Source of the DNA: Chloroflexota bacterium
GTDB lineage: Bacteria; Chloroflexota; Anaerolineae; Anaerolineales; Villigracilaceae
Reading direction: 5' to 3'
Assembly (NCBI GenBank): GCA_021414245.1
Contig: JAIOOU010000016.1
Location: 62,001-126,000 of the forward strand
DNA length: 64,000 nucleotides
Of the stretch, positions 8,383 through 16,872 are shown in pieces. The translations under genes were made by a program, and so were the position numbers. The notes below the pieces were generated by a model. That model was not told the DNA's origin and made no database searches. It was given only the letters and a program-made list of their open reading frames with translations. Each line of letters opens with the position of its first letter. Within the stretch, counting starts at the first letter, position 1.

Positions 8383-9954
8383 ATGGCAGGCGCATTTTCA
8401 CTTCCCAACGAATACTGGTTATCCCTTCAGATCACCCCGCAAGACGTTGAAAATTTACACACTTTTCTTTTTGAACGTGAGATGCCCCTCACTGTCAGCG
8501 ACCTTGCATCTGAATTTGTCTCTGCGCGCGTTAAATCCGAGCGTGTCGCATCAGAAATCAAACAAAAAGCCGGCGGCAAAAGCTTTCTCCCCAGGGAAAA
8601 ATATCAAGTTGGGGACGAACTTGTTTTTCCGGCCATGAACTGGAAGCGCGGCCGGGTGGTTTCGGTGCGGGCGGGCGCAAATCCCGTTCTGCCTGATTTT
8701 GATGTGCTTACAGTTGAGATGGAAGATCTTTCACGGCACATGTTTGCCGCCAATTTGGAAACGCATATTCTGAATGAGGCGCCGCTTGTCTCCCCTGAAG
8801 AGGACGAAATGTCACCCGAATTTATTTTGCGGGAGCATGGCCTTCTGATTGAACGAAAGCTTGAGGAAGTATTCAGCAGAAACGACGACCTGGTTAAGAT
8901 TGCCGGCCGTTGGTTCCCGCGTGCGTTGTTGATCGATATTAATCAGGGCCAGTTGAATCTTGCCGAGGCTGTCCTGGATATGTCTGGCGGGGAGCCGCTT
9001 GCCCCGGATGCGCTCATTAAGGAAATAGAATTGCCGTCCGGAGTCAATCCCCGGCTGGCGGAATTCTCGTTAAATTATGCCTTGCAGGATGACGACCGCT
9101 TTGATGAAGTTGGTCCGGCCGGTCAGGTGTTGTGGTGCTTAAGACGGCTTGAGCCGGACTTTGTAAGGGAGGTCCCTCCGCCGCTGAGATATATTGAAAT
9201 TGAACATGACCGGGAAAACCTGGATGAAGCCATGAAGAACCTTGAGGCTCAGTTGGATGATGAGCTGACGCCATCCCAGGAGAATGACCCCAAGGACGAT
9301 GTTTCCTCCGTCACAATTTCCCTGATCTATCCGCACCTGCGTGCCGGGACTCTGCCCATGTCTGCGCGTGCCCGAAAATTATTTCCGACTGCTTATGAAT
9401 CACCGCGGGTTAGGTTTACACTTGTGGATGGGAAGACCAGGCAGCGCATCCCCGCCTGGGTGGTTCTCGAACATGGTTATGTATTTGGTCTAAGGGAATG
9501 GTACAAGTCACATCAATTGATCCCGGGGTCGCTTGTCCAGGTTCGTCGTGGTGAAAAACCGGGCGAGGTGATTGTTGAGGTCAAGAATCAACGGTCCTCA
9601 AAGGACTGGGTCCGTACCGTGATGGTCGGCACGGATGGCGGGTTTGTTTTTGCGATGCTCAAGCAATCCATTACAGCGGAATTCAATGACCGTATGGCCA
9701 TTCATGTGCCCGATTTCAAATCCCTGGATCCGATTTGGGAGAAGAAGCGGACATTCGACGAACTGGTTTTGTCGGTAATGCGGGAGTTGACCAAGTCCAA
9801 TCCGCAGGGCCATGTTCATGCCCAGGAATTATACGCAGCCGTTAATCTTGTTCGCCGGGTCCCGCCCGCACCGCTTTTTGCCCTGCTGGCAACCAATCCG
9901 AGGTTCAAGCATGTTGGCGATTTGCACTTCCGTTTGAATGAGGATGCTTCATGA
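8383..9954 (+). CDS. Unassigned 523-residue protein
   Basis: No family was recognised. The protein is soluble and acidic with no signal peptide or membrane segment. Residues 70-130 (YQVGDELVFPAMNWKRGRVVSVRAG) look like a small beta-barrel of KOW or SH3 type. Residues 360-430 contain another possible beta-rich domain (LIPGSLVQVRRGEKPGEVIVEV). The C-terminal 90 residues (DELVLSVMRELTKSNPQGHVHAQELYAAVNLVRRVPPAPLFALLATNP) resemble a winged-helix repeat, as in the HARE-HTH or RNA polymerase delta type. It overlaps the next gene by 4 bases, so the two are translated together. A role in nucleic-acid binding is a guess. Confidence 0.75.
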   Translation: MAGAFSLPNEYWLSLQITPQDVENLHTFLFEREMPLTVSDLASEFVSARVKSERVASEIKQKAGGKSFLPREKYQVGDELVFPAMNWKRGRVVSVRAGANPVLPDFDVLTVEMEDLSRHMFAANLETHILNEAPLVSPEEDEMSPEFILREHGLLIERKLEEVFSRNDDLVKIAGRWFPRALLIDINQGQLNLAEAVLDMSGGEPLAPDALIKEIELPSGVNPRLAEFSLNYALQDDDRFDEVGPAGQVLWCLRRLEPDFVREVPPPLRYIEIEHDRENLDEAMKNLEAQLDDELTPSQENDPKDDVSSVTISLIYPHLRAGTLPMSARARKLFPTAYESPRVRFTLVDGKTRQRIPAWVVLEHGYVFGLREWYKSHQLIPGSLVQVRRGEKPGEVIVEVKNQRSSKDWVRTVMVGTDGGFVFAMLKQSITAEFNDRMAIHVPDFKSLDPIWEKKRTFDELVLSVMRELTKSNPQGHVHAQELYAAVNLVRRVPPAPLFALLATNPRFKHVGDLHFRLNEDAS

Positions 9955-10394
9955 GTCTTTTAAAACCGACTGCAAAAACCCCCTTCCATATCGACTTTGA
10001 ATGGTGGAAGCAAAACGAAAGAGACTGGCATGTGTTTTTGCGGTCCCTGCTTTGTGCGGAGCATCAGGAAATGTTTGCCAATGTCGAAGAGGGGGGCACG
10101 GTTGACTGGGTGGATGCCCAAACCGCTGAAGTGAAACCGGTGGACGGCATCCAGCATACCCTGATGAGTCATTGTGCCCTGCTTCCCGAATTTACCGATG
10201 TTCACACTGCCATGGTGGAGGCGATATTTCGGGTATTTCTTGTGAACGGCAACATTCCCATGTCTGCCGAAGACCTTGGAAAGAAACTGGGCAGGCCAAC
10301 AGATACGATCTTGAAGACCATTTCGGGCCCTCGTGTGTATCGGGGTTTAAGACCCTACCAGCCTAATATTCCAATTCCGGAAACTGGCGGGTAA
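9951..10394 (+). CDS. Unassigned 147-residue protein, partner of the upstream gene
   Basis: The start codon overlaps the previous stop (ATGA), which indicates translational coupling. No family was recognised. The C-terminal part (SAEDLGKKLGRPTDTILKTISGPRVYRGLRPY) reads as a helix-turn-helix: a helix, a tight turn at Gly-Arg-Pro, then a possible recognition helix. The first half is rich in Trp and acidic residues. Together the pair may act on DNA or RNA, but nothing in the sequence shows the target. Confidence 0.72.
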   Translation: MSLLKPTAKTPFHIDFEWWKQNERDWHVFLRSLLCAEHQEMFANVEEGGTVDWVDAQTAEVKPVDGIQHTLMSHCALLPEFTDVHTAMVEAIFRVFLVNGNIPMSAEDLGKKLGRPTDTILKTISGPRVYRGLRPYQPNIPIPETGG

Positions 10395-10405
10395 AATTAT
10401 AAACT

Positions 10406-10478
10406 GCCTCCGTAGCTCAATGGACAGAGCACCTGCCTTCTAAGCAGTAGGTTGTGGGTTCGAATCCCGCCGGAGGCG
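10406..10478 (+). tRNA. tRNA-Arg (anticodon TCT)
   Basis: The acceptor stem GCCTCCG pairs with CGGAGGC at 10471-10477. The D-stem GCTC/GAGC, anticodon loop CTTCTAA (anticodon TCT at 10439-10441) and T-loop TTCGAAT are all present. The first anticodon-stem pair is a C-T mismatch. CCA is not encoded. It reads AGA/AGG arginine codons. Confidence 0.95.
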
Positions 10479-10517
10479 CTGTAAAAAGGAATATTGTGCA
10501 TAGGAAGGAGAAATTCC

Positions 10518-10913
10518 ATGCCAACGGTCATCCGAAAATCGGCCAAGGCCGCTATTCTTGAATCTCATCGTGAGATTTTGCATGCGGTCAGCTGGCAGAT
10601 TCGCTCCACCACCTGGAGCCCTCCCACGGATCAATATGAAACGGAGGAAACCTACGTGGTACGCATGGAAATAGCGGGGATGCAGGAAGATGATTTCGAA
10701 GTTTCCCTTGAAAATAATATCCTGCATATATCAGGCGAGCGCCTCGACCCTCCCGAGCGCCGTGCGTATCAACAAATGGAAATTCGTTTCGGAAAGTTCG
10801 CATCTGCCGTCCGTCTGCCCGGACCGGTGAGTATTGACCAGACATATGCGGAGTATAAGAATGGGTTTTTGATCGTCGTTCTTCCAAAAGATAATTCAGA
10901 CAAGGTTGAGTAG
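10518..10913 (+). CDS. Hsp20 / alpha-crystallin small heat shock protein
   Basis: The 131-residue protein contains the alpha-crystallin domain (about residues 38-131): [30 protein letters not shown] is its start in outline, and [14 protein letters not shown] is the conserved A-x-x-x-N-G-x-L end. It forms oligomers that hold unfolded proteins. The ATG at 10518 was chosen because AGGAAGGAG lies 7 bases before it. It lies 40 bases after the tRNA and directly before lon, so chaperone and protease are probably made together. Confidence 0.92.
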   Translation: MPTVIRKSAKAAILESHREILHAVSWQIRSTTWSPPTDQYETEETYVVRMEIAGMQEDDFEVSLENNILHISGERLDPPERRAYQQMEIRFGKFASAVRLPGPVSIDQTYAEYKNGFLIVVLPKDNSDKVE

Positions 10914-10917
10914 AAAC

Positions 10918-13554
10918 ATGCCCGCAGAAAGATGGCAATCCGGTATTCAAGAGTTCTTTCAAAAAGTTGGGGAAAATGATGATGAATTGATTCGAAAGTT
11001 CATATCATCATCAATCTTAAATTCCCCCAAGGATGGCAGCGGGGAGGACCCGTCTGCCGCCCAGGAGGGCGACAAAAGTGATGCCCAGAAATTCCCGGAT
11101 ATCCTCCCGATTCTTCCCCTGCGTGGAGTTGTTGTTTATCCGAATACCGCGGTTCCGCTGACGGTTGGGCAGGCGCGTTCCATCAAACTTGTCGATGATG
11201 TGGTTGGCGGTGACAAGCTCGTAGGATTGGTCGCGGCTCTTAATCCCGAGCAGGAGACTCCCGGGCCGGGTGAACTTTATCAAGTGGGGACGATCGCCAC
11301 GGTTCATCGGCTTTTGCGTGCTCCCGATGGTACGGTTCGGCTTTTGGTTCAGGGCATGGAACGTTTTCGCCTGGGCGAATTTGTCGCCGAGGAGCCGTAT
11401 TTGAAGGCGCATATTCATCTTATTCCAGAGTCGGCGGAAACAGACCTGGAGACCAGCGCCCTGGCGCGAAATGCCCGGGACCAATTCCAGCAAATCACCG
11501 AGATGATACCCTCCTTCCCGGATGAGCTGGTTGGTTCAATTACCTCACTCGAAGATCCCTTGCAGACAGCCTATACAATCGCCAATTTCCAGCGCATTGC
11601 CTTGAAGGATGCCCAGGAAATTCTGGAAATGGATTCTGTGTACGAAAAATTGAAGAAGTTGATAGGCCTGCTCGTGCGGGAGTCTGAAGTTTTGCAGATC
11701 GGGCAAAAGATTCAAAATGAGGCCCGCGGCGAAATAGAGAAAGTACAACGTGAATATTTTCTGCGCGAGCAGATGAAGGCCATTCAGCGGGAATTGGGCG
11801 AGAAGGATGAACAATCCGAGGAAGTGGATGAATTTCGCAGGAAAATCGAAGATGCGAAAATGCCCGAAGAAGCGCTTAAGCAGGCCAGGCGGGAGCTGGA
11901 CCGCTTGTCCCGTCTGCCAACCGCTGCTGCCGAATATGGCGTGATCCGCACCTATCTCGACTGGCTGGTCACACTTCCCTGGTCCAAGTCCACACAGGAT
12001 AATCTGGATATTAAACATGCGCGCGAAATCCTGAACAAGGATCATTTCGGGCTCGATGATGTCAAGGATCGCATCCTTGAATTTCTGGCGATCCGGAAGC
12101 TGCGGCTCGACCGAAAAGATGAGGCCAGAGCTCCCTCGGATGATGTAATTCGCCGTGAGCGCGAGGGCGTGATCCTTTGTTTTGTGGGTCCGCCAGGCGT
12201 GGGAAAGACTTCGCTGGGTCAATCCATAGCCCGTGCGATGGAACGGAAATTCATCCGCGCCTCCCTGGGCGGCGTGCGCGATGAAGCGGAGATTCGCGGT
12301 CATCGCCGCACGTATATCGGATCCATGCCGGGAAGAATTCTGCAATCTTTAAGGCGGATTGACACGAAAAATCCGGTTTTCATGCTGGATGAAGTTGACA
12401 AATTAACCTTTGACTTTCATGGAGATCCGGCTTCGGCTCTCCTGGAGGTGCTGGACCCCGAGCAAAACAGCGAATTCCGGGACAATTACCTTGAGGTCTC
12501 ATACGACCTTTCGCAGGTGTTTTTTATCGCCACCGCCAACACGCTTGAGACGATTCCCGGACCTTTGCGTGATCGCATGGAAATAATCTATCTTTCGGGA
12601 TATACCGAGAACGAAAAACTTGCCATCGCCCGGGGATATTTGATTCCGAGACAGATTCGCGAGAACAGCCTGCGTGAGAGCGAGATTGCATTCACGGATG
12701 ACGCCTTGAAAATGATCATTCGCCAGTATACGCGGGAGGCGGGAGTCCGCAACCTGGAACGCAAGATCGGCGCTGTATGCCGAAAGGTCGGCACAAGAAT
12801 TGCTGAAAACCATGCTGATAAATTTGAGATCACGCCGGAATTGGTTGAGGACTATCTTGATCATCCGATCTATTTCGGCCCCGAGGAGCTGAATAAGCGT
12901 ACGTCCATTCCCGGTGTGGTCCCGGGTCTGGCGTGGACTTCTTTTGGCGGCGACATCCTGTTTATCGAGTCGACTGCCATGCCCGGCGGCCGGGGTTTCC
13001 AGGTTACCGGCTCGGTGGGAAATGTGATGCAGGAATCGGCACGCGCTGCCATGTCCTACGTCCGCTCGCGCGCCGCTTCGCTGAAAATCCCCTATGAATT
13101 CTTTGATAAATTCGATGTGCACATGCACATTCCCGCCGGCGCGCAGCCGAAGGATGGGCCATCCGCCGGGGTTGCGATGGCCACCTCTCTCGTGTCCCTG
13201 ATCTCAGGCCGCAAAGTCAAGCCCCAGATCGGCATGACTGGCGAGATCTCCCTGCGGGGTCAGGTCCTCGCCATTGGCGGCGTCAAGGAAAAAGTATTGG
13301 CTGCCCATCGCAGCGGACTGACCACGGTGATCCTTCCCAAACGAAACGAACAGGATATCGATGATGTGCCGGATGAAATTCGGCAATCCATGAACTTCAT
13401 ATTTGCAGAATCGGTGGACGAAGTCATCAATGCGGCTTTGGAAAAGGCAAAACCGCATAAGAAAGAGCAGGCCAGGGCTGCAGTCGGAAAAAAATCCAAG
13501 CAAATAAAGGTAAGGAAGAATGTCAAAACCAAAGGTATTGCTCGCAGAGGATGA
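10918..13554 (+). CDS. lon: ATP-dependent protease Lon
   Basis: An 878-residue protein with the full Lon layout: an acidic N-terminal extension of about 55 residues, the substrate-binding LON domain (about 60-260), a coiled coil, the AAA+ module with Walker A GPPGVGKT (residues 424-431) and the serine protease domain with Ser749 in DGPSAGVAM and Lys792 in [12 protein letters not shown]. The Ser-Lys spacing of 43 equals that of E. coli Lon. It degrades misfolded and regulatory proteins in the cytoplasm. The C-terminus is a Lys-rich tail. The ATG at 10918 is preferred to the in-frame TTG at 10906, which lies inside the end of hsp20. Confidence 0.97.
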   Translation: MPAERWQSGIQEFFQKVGENDDELIRKFISSSILNSPKDGSGEDPSAAQEGDKSDAQKFPDILPILPLRGVVVYPNTAVPLTVGQARSIKLVDDVVGGDKLVGLVAALNPEQETPGPGELYQVGTIATVHRLLRAPDGTVRLLVQGMERFRLGEFVAEEPYLKAHIHLIPESAETDLETSALARNARDQFQQITEMIPSFPDELVGSITSLEDPLQTAYTIANFQRIALKDAQEILEMDSVYEKLKKLIGLLVRESEVLQIGQKIQNEARGEIEKVQREYFLREQMKAIQRELGEKDEQSEEVDEFRRKIEDAKMPEEALKQARRELDRLSRLPTAAAEYGVIRTYLDWLVTLPWSKSTQDNLDIKHAREILNKDHFGLDDVKDRILEFLAIRKLRLDRKDEARAPSDDVIRREREGVILCFVGPPGVGKTSLGQSIARAMERKFIRASLGGVRDEAEIRGHRRTYIGSMPGRILQSLRRIDTKNPVFMLDEVDKLTFDFHGDPASALLEVLDPEQNSEFRDNYLEVSYDLSQVFFIATANTLETIPGPLRDRMEIIYLSGYTENEKLAIARGYLIPRQIRENSLRESEIAFTDDALKMIIRQYTREAGVRNLERKIGAVCRKVGTRIAENHADKFEITPELVEDYLDHPIYFGPEELNKRTSIPGVVPGLAWTSFGGDILFIESTAMPGGRGFQVTGSVGNVMQESARAAMSYVRSRAASLKIPYEFFDKFDVHMHIPAGAQPKDGPSAGVAMATSLVSLISGRKVKPQIGMTGEISLRGQVLAIGGVKEKVLAAHRSGLTTVILPKRNEQDIDDVPDEIRQSMNFIFAESVDEVINAALEKAKPHKKEQARAAVGKKSKQIKVRKNVKTKGIARRG

Positions 13555-13885
13555 TTTGACCATGATCTCACTATTAAAGACCCTTTTGAAAATGGAAGGG
13601 TTTGAAGTGGTGCTTCTGCATGCGAACAAGGACGTGCTGTCAGTCATTCGGGAGGAATCCCCGGATGTCCTTTTATTGGATGTTCATTTGGGAGACCAAA
13701 ACGGGTTGGATATTCTGAAGAATATCCGGTCCACGCCGGATATTAAAGGGACGCGGGTTGTCATGTCGTCCGGCGCAAATGTGAAGGAGGAGTGCATGAG
13801 TGAGGGGGCGTTCGGTTTTTTAATGAAACCGTATATGCCGGATGATCTGATCTCGCTTTTGAAACAGGCCATTAAATCCGCTTAA
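13520..13885 (+). CDS. Single-domain response regulator (CheY-like receiver)
   Basis: The 121-residue protein is a receiver domain alone: acidic pair EDD near residues 10-12, phospho-acceptor Asp in [12 protein letters not shown] near residue 53, Ser in VVMSSGAN and the conserved Lys in FLMKPY. There is no output domain. It overlaps the end of lon by 35 bases in another frame, with AAGGAAG as its ribosome site, so it belongs to the hsp20-lon unit. It probably relays a signal through protein contact. Confidence 0.93.
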   Translation: MSKPKVLLAEDDLTMISLLKTLLKMEGFEVVLLHANKDVLSVIREESPDVLLLDVHLGDQNGLDILKNIRSTPDIKGTRVVMSSGANVKEECMSEGAFGFLMKPYMPDDLISLLKQAIKSA

Positions 13886-13904
13886 GCGGGAAAGCGGACG
13901 CATC

Positions 13905-14402
13905 ATGACCGGAATTCGATTTGGGATTTTGACCCTTTCAGACCGTTCTGCCAGGGGGGAGCGGCCCGATGCTTCCGGACCTGCTCTCGCGGATCTGATC
14001 CGCTCCCAAAGCTGGTCCGTGGCCCGACAATTGATTCTTCCCGATGAAGGGCCGGCCATTCGGGCGGCATTAATCGAATGGGCGGACAGTGGACAATTTG
14101 ACGTGATCTTAACAACCGGTGGAACGGGTTTTGCGCCCAGGGATGTGACGCCGGAGGCAACCTCCGCCGTGGTCGAAAGGTCTGCTCCAGGCCTTGTAGA
14201 AGCCATGCGGGCCGAAAGCTTGAAGACAACACCGCACGCCATGCTTTCCCGGGCAATTGCGGGCATTCGGGGTCGAACCCTGATCATTAACCTCCCTGGC
14301 AGCCCAAAAGCCGCTGTGGAGAACCTGCAATCGGTTTTGCCGGTACTTTCCCATGCAGTCCAATTGTTGAAGGACGACCCCGGGTCGGAATCTTCACATT
14401 AA
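13905..14402 (+). CDS. Molybdenum cofactor biosynthesis protein MogA/MoaB
   Basis: The 165-residue protein shows the MoCF/MogA fold signatures LTLSDRSARGERPDASGP, ILTTGGTGFAPRDVTPEAT and LIINLPGSPKAAVENL. These proteins adenylate molybdopterin before molybdate insertion. It follows the response regulator by 19 bases. The other Mo-cofactor genes of the window (moaC, moaD, moaE) are 16 kb away. MogA and MoaB cannot be separated by sequence alone. Confidence 0.92.
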   Translation: MTGIRFGILTLSDRSARGERPDASGPALADLIRSQSWSVARQLILPDEGPAIRAALIEWADSGQFDVILTTGGTGFAPRDVTPEATSAVVERSAPGLVEAMRAESLKTTPHAMLSRAIAGIRGRTLIINLPGSPKAAVENLQSVLPVLSHAVQLLKDDPGSESSH

Positions 14403-14454
14403 TGATTTGTTTGAAAAAGACGATCCGGCCTAGCCACTAATCACAAGTCGTTGG

Positions 14455-14460
14455 TATAAT
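14455..14460 (+). promoter_or_regulatory. -10 box before efp
   Basis: GTTGGTATAATCC contains TATAAT, which leaves a 5' leader of about 120 bases before the efp start. The leader includes a GC-rich palindromic stretch (ACGCCGGCGGGTGTTTTTGTG, cited in part) around 14525-14545 that may fold. Confidence 0.55.
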
Positions 14461-14589
14461 CCGCCCGCCTCCAAAACATGCCGTAAAATTTCCGACCGGA
14501 TAAACAGCATCTGGTGCCATCAAACGCCGGCGGGTGTTTTTGTGCAAGGACGAAGCGGTACATAATTCTAAAGAACAAGGAAAGCCAGC

Positions 14590-15147
14590 ATGATCGATGT
14601 AAATGAACTTCGTAAAGGTGTCACATTTGAATTGGACGGGAACCTGTTAAAGGTCCTGGATTACAGCCACAATAAGACCGGCCGCGGAAACGCAAATATC
14701 AAGGTCAAGGCGCGTAACCTGCTTACCGGCGCGACCATTGAGCGCACTTTTAGTTCCGGCCAATCGGTCCAGGATGTCAGTCTGGATTTTGCAAATGTTT
14801 CCTATCTGTATAATGACGGCGACATGTATTATTTTATGGACAATGCCACGTTTGAACAGCCGGCCATCAAAAAGGAATCCCTGGGGGAAAGCGCGAATTT
14901 CCTCAAAGAGGGCATGGAAGTAAAACTGACCTTTTATAAAGGCGAAGCGATTGATATTGAACTGCCCACCTCGGTGGATTTGAAGGTGGTGGAAGCGGAG
15001 ATGGCCATTCGCGGGGATACGGCCACGGGCGTGACCAAAAAAGTCACCACCGAATCCGGTGTGACGGTTCAGTGCCCGAATTTTGTCGTGGTCGGCGACA
15101 CGATCAGGGTTGACACACGAACCGGCGAGTACGTAACACGGGTCTAG
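14590..15147 (+). CDS. efp: Translation elongation factor P
   Basis: The 185-residue protein has the three beta domains of EF-P, with the C-terminal signature GDTATGVTKKVTTESG and DTIRVDTRTGEYVTRV. EF-P enters the ribosomal E site and relieves stalling at proline runs. The loop that reaches the peptidyl transferase centre reads HNKTGRGNAN and places Arg at position 32, where many EF-Ps have Lys. Arg at this position is rhamnosylated by EarP in some proteobacteria; no earP gene is in this window. An AAGGAAAG site precedes the ATG. Confidence 0.96.
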   Translation: MIDVNELRKGVTFELDGNLLKVLDYSHNKTGRGNANIKVKARNLLTGATIERTFSSGQSVQDVSLDFANVSYLYNDGDMYYFMDNATFEQPAIKKESLGESANFLKEGMEVKLTFYKGEAIDIELPTSVDLKVVEAEMAIRGDTATGVTKKVTTESGVTVQCPNFVVVGDTIRVDTRTGEYVTRV

Positions 15148-15155
15148 TGGATTTC

Positions 15156-15195
15156 GGGGATGGGCGGGCATGGAGCCGGTTCATCCCCTTTCTTT
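15156..15195 (+). terminator. Possible terminator after efp
   Basis: GGGGATG at 15156 pairs with CATCCCC at 15182, and TTTCTTTATT follows. The loop is long (19 bases, with some internal pairing), so this is only a moderate candidate. Confidence 0.45.
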
Positions 15196-15212
15196 ATTAA
15201 TGGCGATACGGA

Positions 15213-15542
15213 ATGAAAACACCAGCCGGGCGTGAATGCCCTTATTTTTACGGAAATTATTATCGCGGGCGAAATGTTGAAGAATGCCGCCTGCTGCAGG
15301 CGAATGGGCAGGTTTGGTCACGCGATTTGTGCAAAACCTGCCCGGTGCCTGATATTGCCCGGGCAAACTCGTGCAAGTTTATGAAACTGAAGGCGTCCGT
15401 GGACCGGCCTTTGACCGCCATATTCCAGAAAAGGGTTCATGTAAGCACCTTTTGTGAGAAGACCGGCCGTGATGTATCCGAACCCCAAATCGGTTGCGGT
15501 GAATGCCATGTCCTGCCCTTTAAATTCGAAGTAAAAGAATAG
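15213..15542 (+). CDS. Cys-rich 109-residue protein of unknown function
   Basis: No family was recognised. Eight cysteines occur, including CKTCP (near residue 40) and CGECH (near residue 94), which suggest one or two zinc or iron-sulfur sites. There is no signal peptide or membrane segment, so the protein is probably cytoplasmic. The start has no strong ribosome site. It lies 28 bases before the HAD-DinB gene on the same strand and may be co-transcribed with it. Confidence 0.7.
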   Translation: MKTPAGRECPYFYGNYYRGRNVEECRLLQANGQVWSRDLCKTCPVPDIARANSCKFMKLKASVDRPLTAIFQKRVHVSTFCEKTGRDVSEPQIGCGECHVLPFKFEVKE

Positions 15543-15570
15543 TGAGAGACTCCGGGGGAGTCCATACAAC

Positions 15571-16791
15571 ATGACGCTGACACTCCTGCTCGACCTTGAC
15601 GACACCCTGCTTAATACGAATCTGGAATCCTTTGTACCCGCTTATTTTCAGTCCCTGGCAAAGGAGCTCGCCAGCCAGGTACCCCCTGAAAAGATGCTTC
15701 CCGCCCTCGTGTCCGGTACAAATTTGATGAATCAAAGCGAGGATTTTACACAGACTCTTGAAGAGATATTTAATCACGAGTTTTTCCTCCGCCTTGGCAT
15801 TTCCCGCGATGCCCTGACGCCGGTCATTGAGCATTATTACGATGTTATTTTCCCCACCCTTTCCGGGCTGACCTCCCCCAAACCAGCGGCAAAGCCATTT
15901 GTAGAATGGGCGTTTTCCCGGGGGTATCGGATCGCAATTGCCACCGATCCATTATTGCCGCGCAAAGCCACGTACGAGCGCCTGCGCTGGGCGGGATTTG
16001 CACCGGAACAATTTGAACTTGTTTCGACTTTTGATCATTTTCATTTTTCTAAGACCCATCCGGCTTATTATGCCGAAATCCTGGGGCGGTTGGGCTGGCC
16101 GGAAACTCCGATCTTGATGGTCGGTAATGACATTGACCGGGATATTTTGCCGGCACAAAAACTCGGGCTGGCCACATTTCACATCTCGGAGCAGCCGGAA
16201 TTGGCTTCCGCGCAAGTGAGCGCCGGATCCGGCAGCCTGTCTGACGTGAAAGGCTGGCTTGATTCAGTGGGTGAGTCTGCATTACTTCCCTCATTTAAAT
16301 CAGTCGACTCTGTCCTGGCCATCCTTGCGGCTACGCCCGCCTCATTAAACGGCCTTTTGAATAAAATTGACGCCTTGACATGGTCACATTCAGCCACTGC
16401 CGGCGATTGGTCTCTTACGGAATTGCTCTGTCACTTGCGGGACACGGAACGTGAGGTCCATCAAATGCAGATCAGGCTTTTTTCTGAACAGGATGAACCT
16501 TTTATCCCGAGGCCGGATACGAGCGTATGGGCCAGCCGCAGGGATTACAGACATGAAAACGGGGAAAAAGTCCTACAGGAGTTTAATACGGCCAGGCTGG
16601 AAACCCTGAACATCCTCAAAAACATATCGGTGGAAGATTGGGGAAAAAAGGCAAGGCACGCCATCTTTGGGCCAACCAATTTCCTCGAGGTGGCCGGATT
16701 TATTGCGGATCATGACCGTATGCATGTTCAACAGACCTGGGGAATCTTGAAGAAAATGCAGAATTTTGCCGTGTCTTCCAGTCGCAACTAG
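15571..16791 (+). CDS. HAD-family hydrolase fused to a DinB-like domain
   Basis: The 406-residue protein has two parts. Residues 1-230 are a haloacid dehalogenase-type phosphatase: motif I LLLDLDDTLL, motif III Lys/Arg region in LPRKATYERL and motif IV MVGNDIDRDI. Residues 245-400 are a DinB/DfsB-like four-helix bundle with candidate metal-binding His in ELLCHLRDTE and in DHDRMHVQQTW. DinB-like proteins are often metal-dependent thiol transferases or damage-inducible proteins. The fusion suggests a linked reaction, but substrates are unknown. GGGGGAG lies about 10 bases upstream of the ATG. Confidence 0.85.
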   Translation: MTLTLLLDLDDTLLNTNLESFVPAYFQSLAKELASQVPPEKMLPALVSGTNLMNQSEDFTQTLEEIFNHEFFLRLGISRDALTPVIEHYYDVIFPTLSGLTSPKPAAKPFVEWAFSRGYRIAIATDPLLPRKATYERLRWAGFAPEQFELVSTFDHFHFSKTHPAYYAEILGRLGWPETPILMVGNDIDRDILPAQKLGLATFHISEQPELASAQVSAGSGSLSDVKGWLDSVGESALLPSFKSVDSVLAILAATPASLNGLLNKIDALTWSHSATAGDWSLTELLCHLRDTEREVHQMQIRLFSEQDEPFIPRPDTSVWASRRDYRHENGEKVLQEFNTARLETLNILKNISVEDWGKKARHAIFGPTNFLEVAGFIADHDRMHVQQTWGILKKMQNFAVSSSRN

Positions 16792-16872
16792 TGTTGTTAA
16801 GGAAAATAAAGGCGATTCTTACTCCCCCCTTTTATTTGGCTATTATCACTGCGATCATTAAGGAGAACACGA

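Noticed and set aside
10906-10917. TTG at 10906 as the start of lon
   Set aside because: It lies within the end of hsp20, and ATG 10918 gives a normal N-terminus.
11545-12345. A 266-residue open frame on the minus strand inside lon
   Set aside because: It lies wholly within the conserved ATPase region of Lon and has no ribosome site or family likeness; it is a codon-bias shadow.
14403-14589. A riboswitch in the efp leader
   Set aside because: A GC-rich palindrome is present, but no known riboswitch core was recognised.
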